Below, piece after piece: positions 32,527 to 41,602 of a stretch of DNA of 45,137 bases. The notes under the pieces were generated by a model, which saw only the letters and a program-made list of their open reading frames with translations, was not told the origin of the DNA and searched no databases. Each line of letters opens with the position of its first letter. The first letter of the stretch is position 1. The stretch comes from HGM04593 sp045646845 (GTDB lineage Bacteria; Bacteroidota; Bacteroidia; Bacteroidales; Bacteroidaceae): contig JAZRLO010000039.1 of the NCBI GenBank assembly GCA_045646845.1, forward strand, positions 1-45,137, written 5' to 3'. A program made the position numbers and the translations under genes.

Positions 32527-34710
32527 TTATACAATAAACAGCAGTTCGCGGTATTTGGGCAATGTCCAGAGTTCATTATCGACAACAAGTTCCAACTGGT
32601 CGATATGATGGCGTATCGCCTCAAGCATAGGAGCTACGGTATCGTGGTATGCTATTGCCTTTTCGCGTTCGCAGGTTATGCGGTTAGCCACCTTCCGTCT
32701 ATCCACAAGTTCGGCAACCATGCGGCGTATTTCGGCAACATGCTCCGCCATCTCCTTTACAAGCTGTATATTCTCGGCAGAAAGGCGGTTGCCCTCCTCC
32801 TTGCCGATGACCTGTTCCATCTTTATCACGTTGTCGAGAAGAGAACTCTGGTATTTGGTTGCCGTGGGGATAATATGGTTAAGCGCAAGGTCGCCAAGCA
32901 CACGTGCCTCAATCTGAATTTTCTTGGTGTACATTTCCCACTTTATCTCATTGCGCGCACGCAGCTCGGTCTCGGTCATCACATCCATGTCGCGGAACAT
33001 GGAAACACTCTCTTTGTCAAGATAACGGTCAAAGACAAGCGGAGCACTTGCCTCGCAATCGAGACCGCGGCGGGCTGCCTCCTTGCGCCACTCGTCACTG
33101 TAGCCGTTTCCGTCGAAACGTACCGGCTTGCTGTATTTTATATATTTGCGTATGACCTTCACAAGAGCATCCTCTTTTGCCATGCCGCCGTCGATAAGTT
33201 CATCTACCTCGCGTTTAAATATAGTAAGCTGTTCCGCCATAGCGGTATTGAGCGCAATCATAGCAGAGGCACAGTTCGCCTCAGAACCTACTCCACGGAA
33301 CTCGAAACGGTTGCCGGTGAAAGCAAACGGCGAAGTTCGGTTGCGGTCGGTATTGTCAATCATCAGTTCGGGAATAGCCGGAATATTGAGACGGAGTTCA
33401 CGCTTGCTCAATATCTTGACAACATCATCGGTAGTCTCCATGTGGTCAAGCACTGAAGAGAGATGCGAACCCAGGAAACTCGATATTATTGCAGGGGGAG
33501 CCTCAGCCGCACCAAGGCGATGCGAATTGGCAGCAGACATTATACTGGCTTTGAGCAGACCATTATGGCGATATATCGCTGCAAGCGTGTTCACCACAAA
33601 GGTAATGAAACGCAAGTTGTCCTTGTCATTCTTTCCGGGTGCCATCAGCAGCACGCCGGTGTCCGTTCCGAGCGACCAGTTGTTGTGTTTGCCCGAACCG
33701 TTCACACCCTTGAAAGGTTTCTCGTGTAGCAGCACGCGGAAACCGTGACGGCGTGCCACCTCCTTCATAAGAGCCATTATGAGCATGTTGTGGTCAACCG
33801 CCAGGTTGCATTCCTCGTAAATGGGAGCGAGCTCGAACTGGTTGGGGGCAGCCTCGTTGTGGCAAGTCTTTGCCGGAATTCCCAGTTTCATGGCCTCAAT
33901 CTCCAGCTCCTTCATGAATGCAGCCACGCGCTTGGGAATGGAGCCGAAATAGTGGTCCTCGAGCTGCTGATTCTTCGCACTGTCGTGCCCCATGAGAGTA
34001 CGGCCAGTGAGCAGGAGATCGGGACGCGCAAGCAACATTCCCTCATCAACAAGGAAATACTCCTGTTCCCAGCCAAGGTATGTAGTCACCTTCTTGACAT
34101 TCTTGTCGAAGTAGCGGCACACGTCGGTAGCAGCCTTGTCAACAGCGCGCAAAGACTTCAGAAGCGGTGCCTTGTAGTCGAGAGCCTCGCCGGTATATGA
34201 GATGAAGACTGTGGGCACACAGAGCGTATCATCTATAAGGAAGGCCGGTGACGTAGGGTCCCAAGCACTGTAGCCGCGAGCCTCGAAGGTACTGCGGATA
34301 CCGCCGTTGGGAAACGAAGAGGCATCGGGTTCCTGCTGTACCAACAATTTGCCCGAGAACTCCTCGAGCACACCACCCTTTCCGTCGTGTTCAATGAAAG
34401 CATCGTGTTTCTCGGCAGTCGTCTCGGTGAGCGGATGGAACCAGTGTGTGTAGTGGGTCGCACCATTCTCCACAGCCCAACGCTTCATGCCCTCGGCCAC
34501 GCTATCGGCAATGGAACCATCAAGAGGAGCATCGTTGTCAATGACATCTATGAGTTTGTTGTAAACCTCTTTTGGAAGATACTTGAACATCTTCTCCCGG
34601 TTGAACACCTTCTCTCCATAATAGTCCGACGGACGTTTTTCACAGTCGGGGACCTCTACTGCCTTCTTGGCGAATGCTGCAGAAACCACTTCGAATCTCA
34701 GTTTTGACAT
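32527..34710 (-). CDS. glnN: type III glutamine synthetase
   Basis: A 727-residue GSIII, forming glutamine from glutamate, ammonia and ATP (cytosol, dodecamer). Type III markers: an N-terminal domain of some 200 residues (PKEVYNKLIDVIDNDAPLDG, THYTHWFHPLTETTAEKHDAF), GGVLEEFSGKLLVQQEPDASSFPNGGIR, then the catalytic core with CHNEAAPNQFELAPIYEE, NGSGKHNNWSLGTDTG, RLGAAEAPPAIIS and RTSPFAFTGNRFEFR. The long helical C-terminus is also typical. ATG 34710 (MSKLRFEVV) is chosen over an in-frame TTG upstream. Monocistronic, own promoter. Confidence 0.97.
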   Translation of the reverse strand: MSKLRFEVVSAAFAKKAVEVPDCEKRPSDYYGEKVFNREKMFKYLPKEVYNKLIDVIDNDAPLDGSIADSVAEGMKRWAVENGATHYTHWFHPLTETTAEKHDAFIEHDGKGGVLEEFSGKLLVQQEPDASSFPNGGIRSTFEARGYSAWDPTSPAFLIDDTLCVPTVFISYTGEALDYKAPLLKSLRAVDKAATDVCRYFDKNVKKVTTYLGWEQEYFLVDEGMLLARPDLLLTGRTLMGHDSAKNQQLEDHYFGSIPKRVAAFMKELEIEAMKLGIPAKTCHNEAAPNQFELAPIYEECNLAVDHNMLIMALMKEVARRHGFRVLLHEKPFKGVNGSGKHNNWSLGTDTGVLLMAPGKNDKDNLRFITFVVNTLAAIYRHNGLLKASIMSAANSHRLGAAEAPPAIISSFLGSHLSSVLDHMETTDDVVKILSKRELRLNIPAIPELMIDNTDRNRTSPFAFTGNRFEFRGVGSEANCASAMIALNTAMAEQLTIFKREVDELIDGGMAKEDALVKVIRKYIKYSKPVRFDGNGYSDEWRKEAARRGLDCEASAPLVFDRYLDKESVSMFRDMDVMTETELRARNEIKWEMYTKKIQIEARVLGDLALNHIIPTATKYQSSLLDNVIKMEQVIGKEEGNRLSAENIQLVKEMAEHVAEIRRMVAELVDRRKVANRITCEREKAIAYHDTVAPMLEAIRHHIDQLELVVDNELWTLPKYRELLFIV

Positions 34711-34782
34711 ATATCTTATGTTTGTGTTTGACAAATGTAATTATACGAATAATTAACTTTTTGTAAAATTCAAAAGTATATG

Positions 34783-34790
34783 CAAATATA
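34783..34790 (-). promoter_or_regulatory. -7 box of glnN
   Basis: On the minus strand TATATTTG followed by C, 73 nt before ATG 34710, giving a leader of about 65 nt. Confidence 0.55.
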
Positions 34791-35103
34791 ACAGCAAGTA
34801 CACACAAGACAAAGACTTTTTCTGAAAAGAGAGGTCGTTTTATACAACATTTACAAATAAGGGGGCATAAATAAAAAAAACACTGGCAAAAACCGGTATT
34901 TTTCAAAAAAAAGAAGCTGTTTTTCACAAATACAGTACCCAAGAAACCAATTATCATAATGCAACAGGCAAAAGGCATATCTTTTACATTTTGTCAGCAA
35001 CAATAGCAAAAACAAAAAGCGAGAAGCGGCAATCTGTTTATTGAAAATTCAATAACTTCTAAAAAAAATAACGGAAACATCGTGCAGCGAACGATAATTT
35101 GAA
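34791..35103. other. 313-bp intergenic region, no gene seen
   Basis: A-rich DNA between the divergent glnN and nagA promoters. A minus-strand frame of 112 codons overlaps it but reads as low-complexity Phe/Lys-rich sequence, so it is not called. The only symmetry I see is ATTGAAAATTCAAT (35040-35053). Confidence 0.45.
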
Positions 35104-35111
35104 TAACTTTG
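35104..35111 (+). promoter_or_regulatory. -7 box of nagA
   Basis: TAACTTTG matches TAnnTTTG. The leader of about 65 nt contains a small hairpin, GTACCT-ttaaa-AGGTAC (35121-35137). Confidence 0.6.
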
Positions 35112-35182
35112 TAAGGAGATGTACCTTTAAAAGGTACAAAGGCCACACAGACAACAAATATTACAACAAACCATAAAACATT

Positions 35183-36346
35183 ATGCTCAAGCAAATTATC
35201 AATGCCAAGATCCTGACACCCCAGGGTTGGCTTAAGGATGGTTCAGTAATCATCAGAGACAACAAGATTCTCGAAGTAACAAACTGCGACCTTGCCGTAA
35301 TAGGTGCAGAAGTAGTTGACGCCAAAGGCATGTACGTTGTGCCCGGCGGTGTGGAAATCCACATCCACGGTGGTGGCGGCTGCGACTTCATGGAGGGCAC
35401 AGAAGAGGCTTTCCGCGGCGCCATTGCTGCACACATGAAACACGGTACAACAAGTATCTTCCCCACCCTCTCATCATCAACAGTGCCCATGATTGAGGCT
35501 GCAGCCGAGACATGTACAAAGTTGATGAACGAGCCTAACAGCCCCGTATTGGGACTTCACCTCGAGGGTCACTACCTGAACATGGCAATGGCAGGCGGAC
35601 AGCTCCCCGAGAACATCAAGGACCCCGACCCCAACGAATACATCCCCCTTGTTGAGAAATGGGATTGTATCAAGCGCTGGGACGCTGCTCCCGAGCTCCC
35701 CGGTGCAATGCAGTTCGGAAAATACATCACATCGAAGGGCATTCTTGCATCGGTTGCGCACACTCAGGCCGAGTATGACGACATCCATGCAGCACGCAAG
35801 AACGGATACACCCATGCCACACACTTCTACAACGCCATGCCGGGCTTCCACAAACGCCGCGAGTACAAATACGAGGGTACAGTGGAGAGCATCTACCTGC
35901 ACGAGGACATGACTGTAGAGGTTGTTGCCGACGGAATACACGTACCACCGACAATTCTGCGCCTTATCCACCGCATAAAGGGTGTTGAGCGCGCCTGCGT
36001 AATCACCGACGCACTCGCATGTGCAGCAAGTGACAGCACGACAGCATTCGACCCCCGCGTAATCATCGAGGACGGTGTCTGCAAGCTTGCCGACCGCACT
36101 GCTCTCGCAGGCTCAGTAGCAACAATGGACCGTCTGATACGCACATTGGTACAGAAGGCCGAGATTCCTTTGGATGACGCCATTCGCATGGCATCGGAGA
36201 CTCCGGCAAAAATCATGAACGTTTACGACCGTAAGGGTTCATTGCAGAGAGGCAAGGATGCAGACCTCATGATTCTTGACGAGGATTTGAACGTACGCGC
36301 AGTTTGGGCAATGGGCCAACTCGTCGAAGGAACATACAACCTGTAA
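35183..36346 (+). CDS. nagA: N-acetylglucosamine-6-phosphate deacetylase
   Basis: A 387-residue amidohydrolase that removes acetate from GlcNAc-6-phosphate (amino-sugar breakdown and cell-wall recycling). Metal and substrate motifs: EIHIHGGGG (His60/His62), GLHLEGHYLN (Glu128), SVAHTQAEYDD, THATHFYNAMPGF and the catalytic Asp in CVITDALACA. The usual LEGPF reads LEGHY here. nagB is not adjacent. Its own promoter and terminator make it a single gene; the GH20 enzyme further right may supply its pathway. Confidence 0.95.
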   Translation: MLKQIINAKILTPQGWLKDGSVIIRDNKILEVTNCDLAVIGAEVVDAKGMYVVPGGVEIHIHGGGGCDFMEGTEEAFRGAIAAHMKHGTTSIFPTLSSSTVPMIEAAAETCTKLMNEPNSPVLGLHLEGHYLNMAMAGGQLPENIKDPDPNEYIPLVEKWDCIKRWDAAPELPGAMQFGKYITSKGILASVAHTQAEYDDIHAARKNGYTHATHFYNAMPGFHKRREYKYEGTVESIYLHEDMTVEVVADGIHVPPTILRLIHRIKGVERACVITDALACAASDSTTAFDPRVIIEDGVCKLADRTALAGSVATMDRLIRTLVQKAEIPLDDAIRMASETPAKIMNVYDRKGSLQRGKDADLMILDEDLNVRAVWAMGQLVEGTYNL

Positions 36347-36370
36347 ACAAAGCACTGTCATACGACACTA

Positions 36371-36419
36371 ATAATTTAGGGTGGCCATGGTGAATCAATC
36401 ATGGGCCACCCTAAATTAT
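36371..36419 (+). terminator. nagA terminator
   Basis: A perfect 16-bp stem, ATAATTTAGGGTGGCC with GGCCACCCTAAATTAT, around a 17-nt loop that can fold partly (ATG/CAT). It starts 24 nt after the nagA stop. Confidence 0.75.
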
Positions 36420-36528
36420 CGCATAATCACAAAGCGGCCAGTGAACGAAACACTTTAATACATTGTTATATATACGCACTTTAAGTTTTTTTGTCAATAC
36501 AGCGAATGGCAAAGCCGGAGCAATTGAT

Positions 36529-36536
36529 TATCTTTG
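36529..36536 (+). promoter_or_regulatory. -7 box of the M3 peptidase gene run
   Basis: TATCTTTG followed by C, 58 nt before the ATG at 36595. Confidence 0.65.
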
Positions 36537-36594
36537 CAATATTGCCGAATTCCGGAACAATACATAAGAAGCGGCACTAAAAATTACAGATATT

Positions 36595-38667
36595 ATGAAC
36601 AAGAGTAAAGATACAAAAGAGAACCCGTTCCTTGCACCCTACGAAACCCCATTCGGTGCAATACCTTATGACCGCATAACGCTCGATGACTTCATTCCGG
36701 CGCTCAAGGAGGGCATAAGAAGAGAGAACGATGCGATAGAGAACATATGCAACAGCGAAGAGCCTCCCACGTTCGGCAACACCATAGCCGCGCTTGACCG
36801 GGCAGGTATGATGCTTGGCGATGTCATAGGAGCGTTCAACGCGCTGATAAACGCACGGAGCTATGACGAGATTCTTGTCATAGAAGAGGAGATTGAGATG
36901 CTCTACACCACCCACAGGAACGACATAAACCTGAACGAGAGACTGTTCGCACGCATAAAGGCAGTTCACGACAGCGGTTACAGCGGCCTCACAACTGAAC
37001 AGAAGAGACTGCTCGACAACACATATGACAGTTTTATACGCGGAGGCGCGGCACTTGCAGGCGAAGAGCGCGAAGAGTACAGAAGACTCACCGAAAGGCT
37101 CGCAGCACTTGCCATAAAGTTCCAGGAGAACTGCATTAAGGACACCGATTCTTACACGCTCGAAATAACCGACAGGAACGACCTTGAAGGATTGCCCGAA
37201 GATGTGGTAGAAGCGGCACGCAACACCGCAAAGGAGAACGGAAAGGAGGGATGGGCATTCACGTTGCACCGCCCCAGTTACCTGCCGTTCATAACATTCT
37301 GCCGCAACAGGGAACTCCGCAAGGAGATGTACATGGCATACAACACAATCGGAGCGAAAGACAACAGCTACGACAACCGCGCGATAGTCAAGGAGACCGT
37401 AAACTGCCGTCTGAGGCTTGCAAGGCTTTTGGGATATGACACATACAGCGACTATGTGCTTGCCGAGCGCATGGCACAGAACAGCGATGCTGTCTTTTCC
37501 ATGTTGGGCAAACTAACCTGGAGTTATCTTCCTGCGGCACGCAAGGAGATGAACGAAATAATAGCCTATGCCAAAGAAATTGAAGGAGAAGATTTCGAAT
37601 TCCGCCGTTGGGACTTCGCATACTACTCGGAAAAGTTGAAAGAGAAGAAGTACAGCATAAGCGATGAGATGGTACGTCCCTACTTTGAACTTAACCAGGC
37701 CATATACGGTGCGTTCTACCTTGCTACAAGGCTCTACGGAATCACGTTCAAGCAGAACCACGACATACCCACATACAACCCGGACGTCAAAGTATGGGAG
37801 GTGTATGACTACGACGGCAGATACCTGGCACTGCTCTACTGCGACTTCTTTGCACGCAAAGGAAAGCATGCCGGTGCATGGATGGACTCCATCAAACCGC
37901 AGTACAAGGATGCCGACGGCACAGACCACCGTCCGCACATCACCTTATCGACAAACTACCGCAAGCCCATGCCGGGCAATCCCACATTGCTCAACCACGA
38001 CGAGTTCAACACCATGATGCACGAATTCGGTCACTGCCTGCACGGGATACTCTCCAACGTGACATACCCCAGCCTCTGCAGCCCCAATGTACTCTGGGAC
38101 TTCGTGGAGTTGCCGTCACAGATAATGGAGAACTTCGCCACGGAAGAGGAGTTCATCAAGCACTTTGCATTCCATCACGAAAGCGGCGAGACCATACCGC
38201 AGGAGCTCATGGACAAAATAAAGGAGTCCCGGACATTCAAGGCCGCATACCAATGCGTACGACAGGTGGGATTGGGACTTATAGACCAGGCATGGCACAA
38301 CATCTCAGAGCCCTTCGAGGGCAATGTGCTCGACTATGAACAAGAAGTCACCGCCGCTCTAAGAGTGATGCCTACCGTTGACGGGACAGGCATAACCCCC
38401 CAATTCGGGCACATAATGTCCGGAGGGTATGCAGCCGGATACTACAGTTACAAATGGGCGGAAATGCTCGATGCCGACGCATTCTCGCTCTTCAAGGAGA
38501 AAGGAGTGATGGACATGAAGGTAGCCCAGTCGTTCCGCGACAACATACTGTCCAAGGGCGACACCGAGCACCCCATGGAGCTATATGTACGTTTCCGAGG
38601 ACGCAAGCCACAGATAGGAGCACTGCTCGAACGCGACGGGATAGCTACGGCATGTCCGCATCTTTGA
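36595..38667 (+). CDS. M3 family oligopeptidase (Dcp-like)
   Basis: A 690-residue zinc metallopeptidase of family M3, close to peptidyl-dipeptidase Dcp/oligopeptidase A, which breaks short peptides. The zinc motif HEFGH is at 476-480 with the third ligand Glu in FVELPSQIMENF some 25 residues later. The C-terminal substrate loop GHIMSGGYAAGYYSYKWAEM, with the Tyr residues that bind substrate, is intact. No signal peptide, so probably cytosolic. N-terminal PYETPFGAIPYDRI is typical of Bacteroidales members. It leads a plus-strand run with the lipoprotein (66 nt), dCMP deaminase and S41 protease. Confidence 0.94.
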   Translation: MNKSKDTKENPFLAPYETPFGAIPYDRITLDDFIPALKEGIRRENDAIENICNSEEPPTFGNTIAALDRAGMMLGDVIGAFNALINARSYDEILVIEEEIEMLYTTHRNDINLNERLFARIKAVHDSGYSGLTTEQKRLLDNTYDSFIRGGAALAGEEREEYRRLTERLAALAIKFQENCIKDTDSYTLEITDRNDLEGLPEDVVEAARNTAKENGKEGWAFTLHRPSYLPFITFCRNRELRKEMYMAYNTIGAKDNSYDNRAIVKETVNCRLRLARLLGYDTYSDYVLAERMAQNSDAVFSMLGKLTWSYLPAARKEMNEIIAYAKEIEGEDFEFRRWDFAYYSEKLKEKKYSISDEMVRPYFELNQAIYGAFYLATRLYGITFKQNHDIPTYNPDVKVWEVYDYDGRYLALLYCDFFARKGKHAGAWMDSIKPQYKDADGTDHRPHITLSTNYRKPMPGNPTLLNHDEFNTMMHEFGHCLHGILSNVTYPSLCSPNVLWDFVELPSQIMENFATEEEFIKHFAFHHESGETIPQELMDKIKESRTFKAAYQCVRQVGLGLIDQAWHNISEPFEGNVLDYEQEVTAALRVMPTVDGTGITPQFGHIMSGGYAAGYYSYKWAEMLDADAFSLFKEKGVMDMKVAQSFRDNILSKGDTEHPMELYVRFRGRKPQIGALLERDGIATACPHL

Positions 38668-38733
38668 AAAACTGACAGAACCCATATACACACTCTCCAG
38701 ACAGTAAAGAATGAGAGACAATAAATTTAAACA

Positions 38734-39159
38734 ATGAAAGATATTGCAGTTAGAATCAAGAGAGTTATATTTGCACTCGTTTTAATGAGCGGTGTCACAG
38801 CCTGCACGAGTGACGACGACCTGAAGGAGATATTCATTGACAGGGAGTGGAAACTTACCTACATCAACGACGGCAGCGTAAAGCGATACACAAAAAACAG
38901 TATATACAGCGTCAAATTTTTTGACGGCAGTTTCAAGGTCTCCATGCCCGGAGGCGCAAGCATCGACGGAAAATGGAGAGCCAACGCCAAAACCCGTGAA
39001 TTCCAGTGTTCCGGCATAAGGACCGGCGGCAACTTTACAGGGGACACGCTCGCACAGAAAATGTTGCAGATATTCACCAATGCAAAGAAATACAGCGGTG
39101 ACACCAATTGGCTACAGATAAAACAGAACGACAACTCATACATGCAGTTCTACAACTGA
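38734..39159 (+). CDS. DUF4847-like lipoprotein
   Basis: A 141-residue lipoprotein. Residues 8-23 are hydrophobic and VTACTS gives the lipobox with lipidated Cys24. The mature part reads REWKLTYINDGS near the start and a small beta-barrel-like run (SVKFFDGSFKVSMPGG, SIDGKWRANAKTREFQC), as in META-like or lipocalin-like lipoproteins. I believe it is the DUF4847 type common next to dCMP deaminase in Bacteroidales, from memory rather than a search. Function unknown. Five nt separate it from the deaminase ATG. Confidence 0.75.
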   Translation: MKDIAVRIKRVIFALVLMSGVTACTSDDDLKEIFIDREWKLTYINDGSVKRYTKNSIYSVKFFDGSFKVSMPGGASIDGKWRANAKTREFQCSGIRTGGNFTGDTLAQKMLQIFTNAKKYSGDTNWLQIKQNDNSYMQFYN

Positions 39160-39164
39160 CGACT

Positions 39165-39617
39165 ATGGATAACGGAGAAAAACAGAACAAACAGCACGAC
39201 CTCGACATGCGATACATGCGCATGGCAAACATTTGGGCAGAAAACTCATACTGCGAACGCCGCAAAGTAGGCGCACTCATAGTTAAGGACAAGATGATAA
39301 TTTCGGACGGCTACAACGGCACGCCCTCGGGATTCGAGAACGTATGCGAGAACGAGGAGGGATTCACCAAACCGTACGTGCTTCATGCCGAAGCGAATGC
39401 CATAACAAAAATCGCATGCTCCAACAACAACAGCAGCGGCGCAACAATGTACGTGACCGCATCACCCTGCATCGAGTGCGCCAAGCTCATCATACAGGCC
39501 GGAATAAAGCGTGTAGTTTATGGAGAAAAATACCGTCTCACCGACGGCATAGACCTTCTTGAACGTGCAGGCATCGAAGTGGTGTTCATAAACAACGAAG
39601 AGAATAGAGAGAGATGA
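39165..39617 (+). CDS. dCMP deaminase (ComEB-like)
   Basis: A 150-residue zinc enzyme of the cytidine/deoxycytidylate deaminase family, converting dCMP to dUMP for thymidylate synthesis. The zinc and proton-shuttle site is HAE (74-76) and PCIEC (101-105). SDGYNGTPSGFENVCENEEG is the dCMP-deaminase loop rather than that of tRNA or cytosine deaminases. ATG 39165 is chosen just after the lipoprotein stop; the frame is open further upstream but overlaps that gene. Its TGA overlaps the S41 gene ATG (ATGA). Confidence 0.92.
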   Translation: MDNGEKQNKQHDLDMRYMRMANIWAENSYCERRKVGALIVKDKMIISDGYNGTPSGFENVCENEEGFTKPYVLHAEANAITKIACSNNNSSGATMYVTASPCIECAKLIIQAGIKRVVYGEKYRLTDGIDLLERAGIEVVFINNEENRER

Positions 39618-41248
39618 AAAAACAGCTTTATATAATACCGTTCATCGTTTTTTGCCTGACATTGGGATTCTGGGCAGGCAACAACTTCTCAGTCAACGAC
39701 AGCAGCAGGCATTCATACATGAACGCCGAGAACAGAGAAATACGCATAGAACCGGGAGCCAACAAACTCGACGAGATACTGGCATACATAGAAGCATGCT
39801 ACGTTGACAACATCGGCATAGACTCCCTTATAGAGAAAAGCATACCCAAAATCATTTCCGAACTTGACCCGCACAGTTCATACATCCCCAGAGACGAGGT
39901 AGAACAGACAAATTCAGAGCTTGAGGGCAGTTTCAGCGGAATAGGAATACGTTTCTCTATTCAGGACGACACGATAAACATCGGCGAGGTGATAAGGGGA
40001 GGACCATCGGAAAAAGTAGGCCTCCTGGACGGCGACAAGATTGTCACCATCAACGACACACTGTTCGTAGGCAAGGATGTCTGCAACAACAACGATGCCA
40101 TGAAAAAGCTCAAAGGGCCGAAAGGCAGCACTGTGAAGCTCGGCATCTTGAGATACGGCGAAAAGGACCTTCTTGAATTCGTCATCGAGCGTGACGACAT
40201 TGCCGTAGAGAGCATCGAAGCGGCATATATGATAGATGACAAATGGGGATATATCATGGTCGAGAAGTTCGCCGACAACACATACGTCGAATTCTTCTAC
40301 AAAGCCATGCTTCTGACAAACCAGAATGCCAAAGGATTGATCATCGACCTCAGAGGCAACGGAGGAGGATACATGGGCGTAGCCATTGAGATGGCCAACC
40401 AGTTCCTCGACGACGGCGACATTATAGTATATACCGAAGGTGAGAAGAGCGAAAAAATGGAGGAGTATGCCAACGGCCGCGGTTTGTTCAAAGATATGCC
40501 GCTTGTCGTTCTTGTTGACGAATCATCGGCATCGGCAAGCGAAATCATCGCCGGAACAATACAGGACAACGACAGAGGAACCATCATAGGAAGACGCACA
40601 TTCGGTAAAGGACTGGTACAGCAGTCAATTGAGCTGAGCGATGGCTCGGCCATGAGACTTACCATTTCACGCTACCACACACCATCGGGAAGATGCATAC
40701 AGAAGCCCTATGTGAAAGGCGATAAGGCACAGTATGACATGGACCTTCTTGACCGTTTCAACAGAGGCGAGTTCTTCAATGCGGACAGCATCCACCTGAA
40801 CAAAGAACTCGTTTACAAAACAAAGAAAGGACGCACCGTATATGGCGGTGGCGGCATAATGCCCGACATCTTTGTTGCGAGCGACACGGCAAACATATCC
40901 GACTACGTGCAATCAGCAGTGTCACGCGGACTCGTTTCACAGTTCGCGCTCCGCTACGCGAACAGCAACCGCATGAGACTGTCGGGTGCTAACGGACATG
41001 AAGAGCTGGTATCGTTGCTCGACAAGAGCAACGTAGTTGAAGAGTTCGTGAAGTTCACCAAGGGAAAGGGGCTTGAACCGGACAACACAACCGTTGGCGA
41101 GTCATTCGACTTCATGAAGAGAACACTCTATTCCAACATCATATACCAGTTGCAAGGAATGCTCGAACATGTCAAGTTCATAAACAAAGAAGACAAGACT
41201 GTGCTAAAAGCCATCGAAGTACTCGAAAAAGGAGAAGCATTCCCATAA
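39614..41248 (+). CDS. S41 C-terminal processing peptidase with PDZ domain
   Basis: A 544-residue serine protease. An N-terminal signal anchor (about 4-22) exports it to the periplasm. LDPHSSYIP (about 84-92) and a PDZ domain (about 100-185, GSFSGIGIRF, VIRGGPSEKVGLLDGDKI) precede the S41 core. The catalytic triad fits CtpB spacing: Ser307 in SSASASE, Lys332 in FGKG, Gln336. It trims or degrades envelope proteins from their C-termini. About 130 extra C-terminal residues follow the core, as usual in Bacteroidetes. Overlaps dCMP deaminase by 4 nt. Confidence 0.95.
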   Translation: MKKQLYIIPFIVFCLTLGFWAGNNFSVNDSSRHSYMNAENREIRIEPGANKLDEILAYIEACYVDNIGIDSLIEKSIPKIISELDPHSSYIPRDEVEQTNSELEGSFSGIGIRFSIQDDTINIGEVIRGGPSEKVGLLDGDKIVTINDTLFVGKDVCNNNDAMKKLKGPKGSTVKLGILRYGEKDLLEFVIERDDIAVESIEAAYMIDDKWGYIMVEKFADNTYVEFFYKAMLLTNQNAKGLIIDLRGNGGGYMGVAIEMANQFLDDGDIIVYTEGEKSEKMEEYANGRGLFKDMPLVVLVDESSASASEIIAGTIQDNDRGTIIGRRTFGKGLVQQSIELSDGSAMRLTISRYHTPSGRCIQKPYVKGDKAQYDMDLLDRFNRGEFFNADSIHLNKELVYKTKKGRTVYGGGGIMPDIFVASDTANISDYVQSAVSRGLVSQFALRYANSNRMRLSGANGHEELVSLLDKSNVVEEFVKFTKGKGLEPDNTTVGESFDFMKRTLYSNIIYQLQGMLEHVKFINKEDKTVLKAIEVLEKGEAFP

Positions 41249-41274
41249 AAGGAAATAATATTTGCGGAACAACA

Positions 41275-41304
41275 TTTGAAATACAAATAAATGTTGTATC
41301 TTCG
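41275..41304 (+). promoter_or_regulatory. promoter of the tRNA-Gly gene
   Basis: TTTG (41275-41278), 18 bp, then TATCTTCG (41297-41304): a -33/-7 pair with the expected spacing, 22 nt upstream of the tRNA. Confidence 0.65.
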
Positions 41305-41325
41305 CGAACGATTATAATAACCCTT

Positions 41326-41398
41326 GCGGTAGTAGCTCAGTTGGTAGAGCATCAGCTTCCCAAGCTGAGGGTCGCGGGTTCGAGCCCCGTTTACCGCT
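41326..41398 (+). tRNA. tRNA-Gly (anticodon CCC)
   Basis: A 73-nt cloverleaf. Acceptor GCGGTAG pairs with TTACCGC (one G-U), D-arm AGCTCAGTTGGTAGAGC, anticodon stem TCAGC/GCTGA with loop TTCCCAA giving anticodon CCC (reads GGG), T-arm CGGGTTCGAGCCCCG-like with GTTCGAG. The discriminator is T and the 3' CCA is not encoded, so it must be added after transcription. Confidence 0.97.
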
Positions 41399-41409
41399 CA
41401 AAAAGAAAT

Positions 41410-41447
41410 AATGGTCGCCATGTCAATGGTGGCCATTAGTTTTTTTT
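41410..41447 (+). terminator. tRNA-Gly terminator
   Basis: AATGGTCGCCA pairs with TGGTGGCCATT (two G-U pairs), loop 6 nt, followed by AG and eight Ts. It starts 12 nt after the tRNA. Confidence 0.88.
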
Positions 41448-41470
41448 AGGATGAATAACGCCCTTGGCCA

Positions 41471-41499
41471 TTTACACCCTTTAGGTCTTTTACACCCTT
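41471..41499. repeat. direct repeat upstream of the GH20 promoter
   Basis: TTTACACCCTT occurs at 41471-41481 and 41489-41499, start-to-start 18 bp, ending 57 bp before the -7 box. Tandem copies one to two helical turns apart upstream of a promoter are typical of activator sites; no regulator can be named. Confidence 0.4.
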
Positions 41500-41556
41500 A
41501 TATCAATGCTTAATTAATTTTACGAGAACGGATTAGGAATTTAACTCATAAATCGT

Positions 41557-41564
41557 TAACTTTG
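41557..41564 (+). promoter_or_regulatory. -7 box of the GH20 gene
   Basis: TAACTTTG matches TAnnTTTG, 39 nt before ATG 41603. Confidence 0.6.
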
Positions 41565-41602
41565 TAGAATTGAAATTCAAACAACAAAACAATAACAATT
41601 CA

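Noticed and set aside
32605..33456. 283-codon plus-strand frame opposite glnN
   Set aside because: Antisense to conserved catalytic regions of glutamine synthetase III; no independent evidence.
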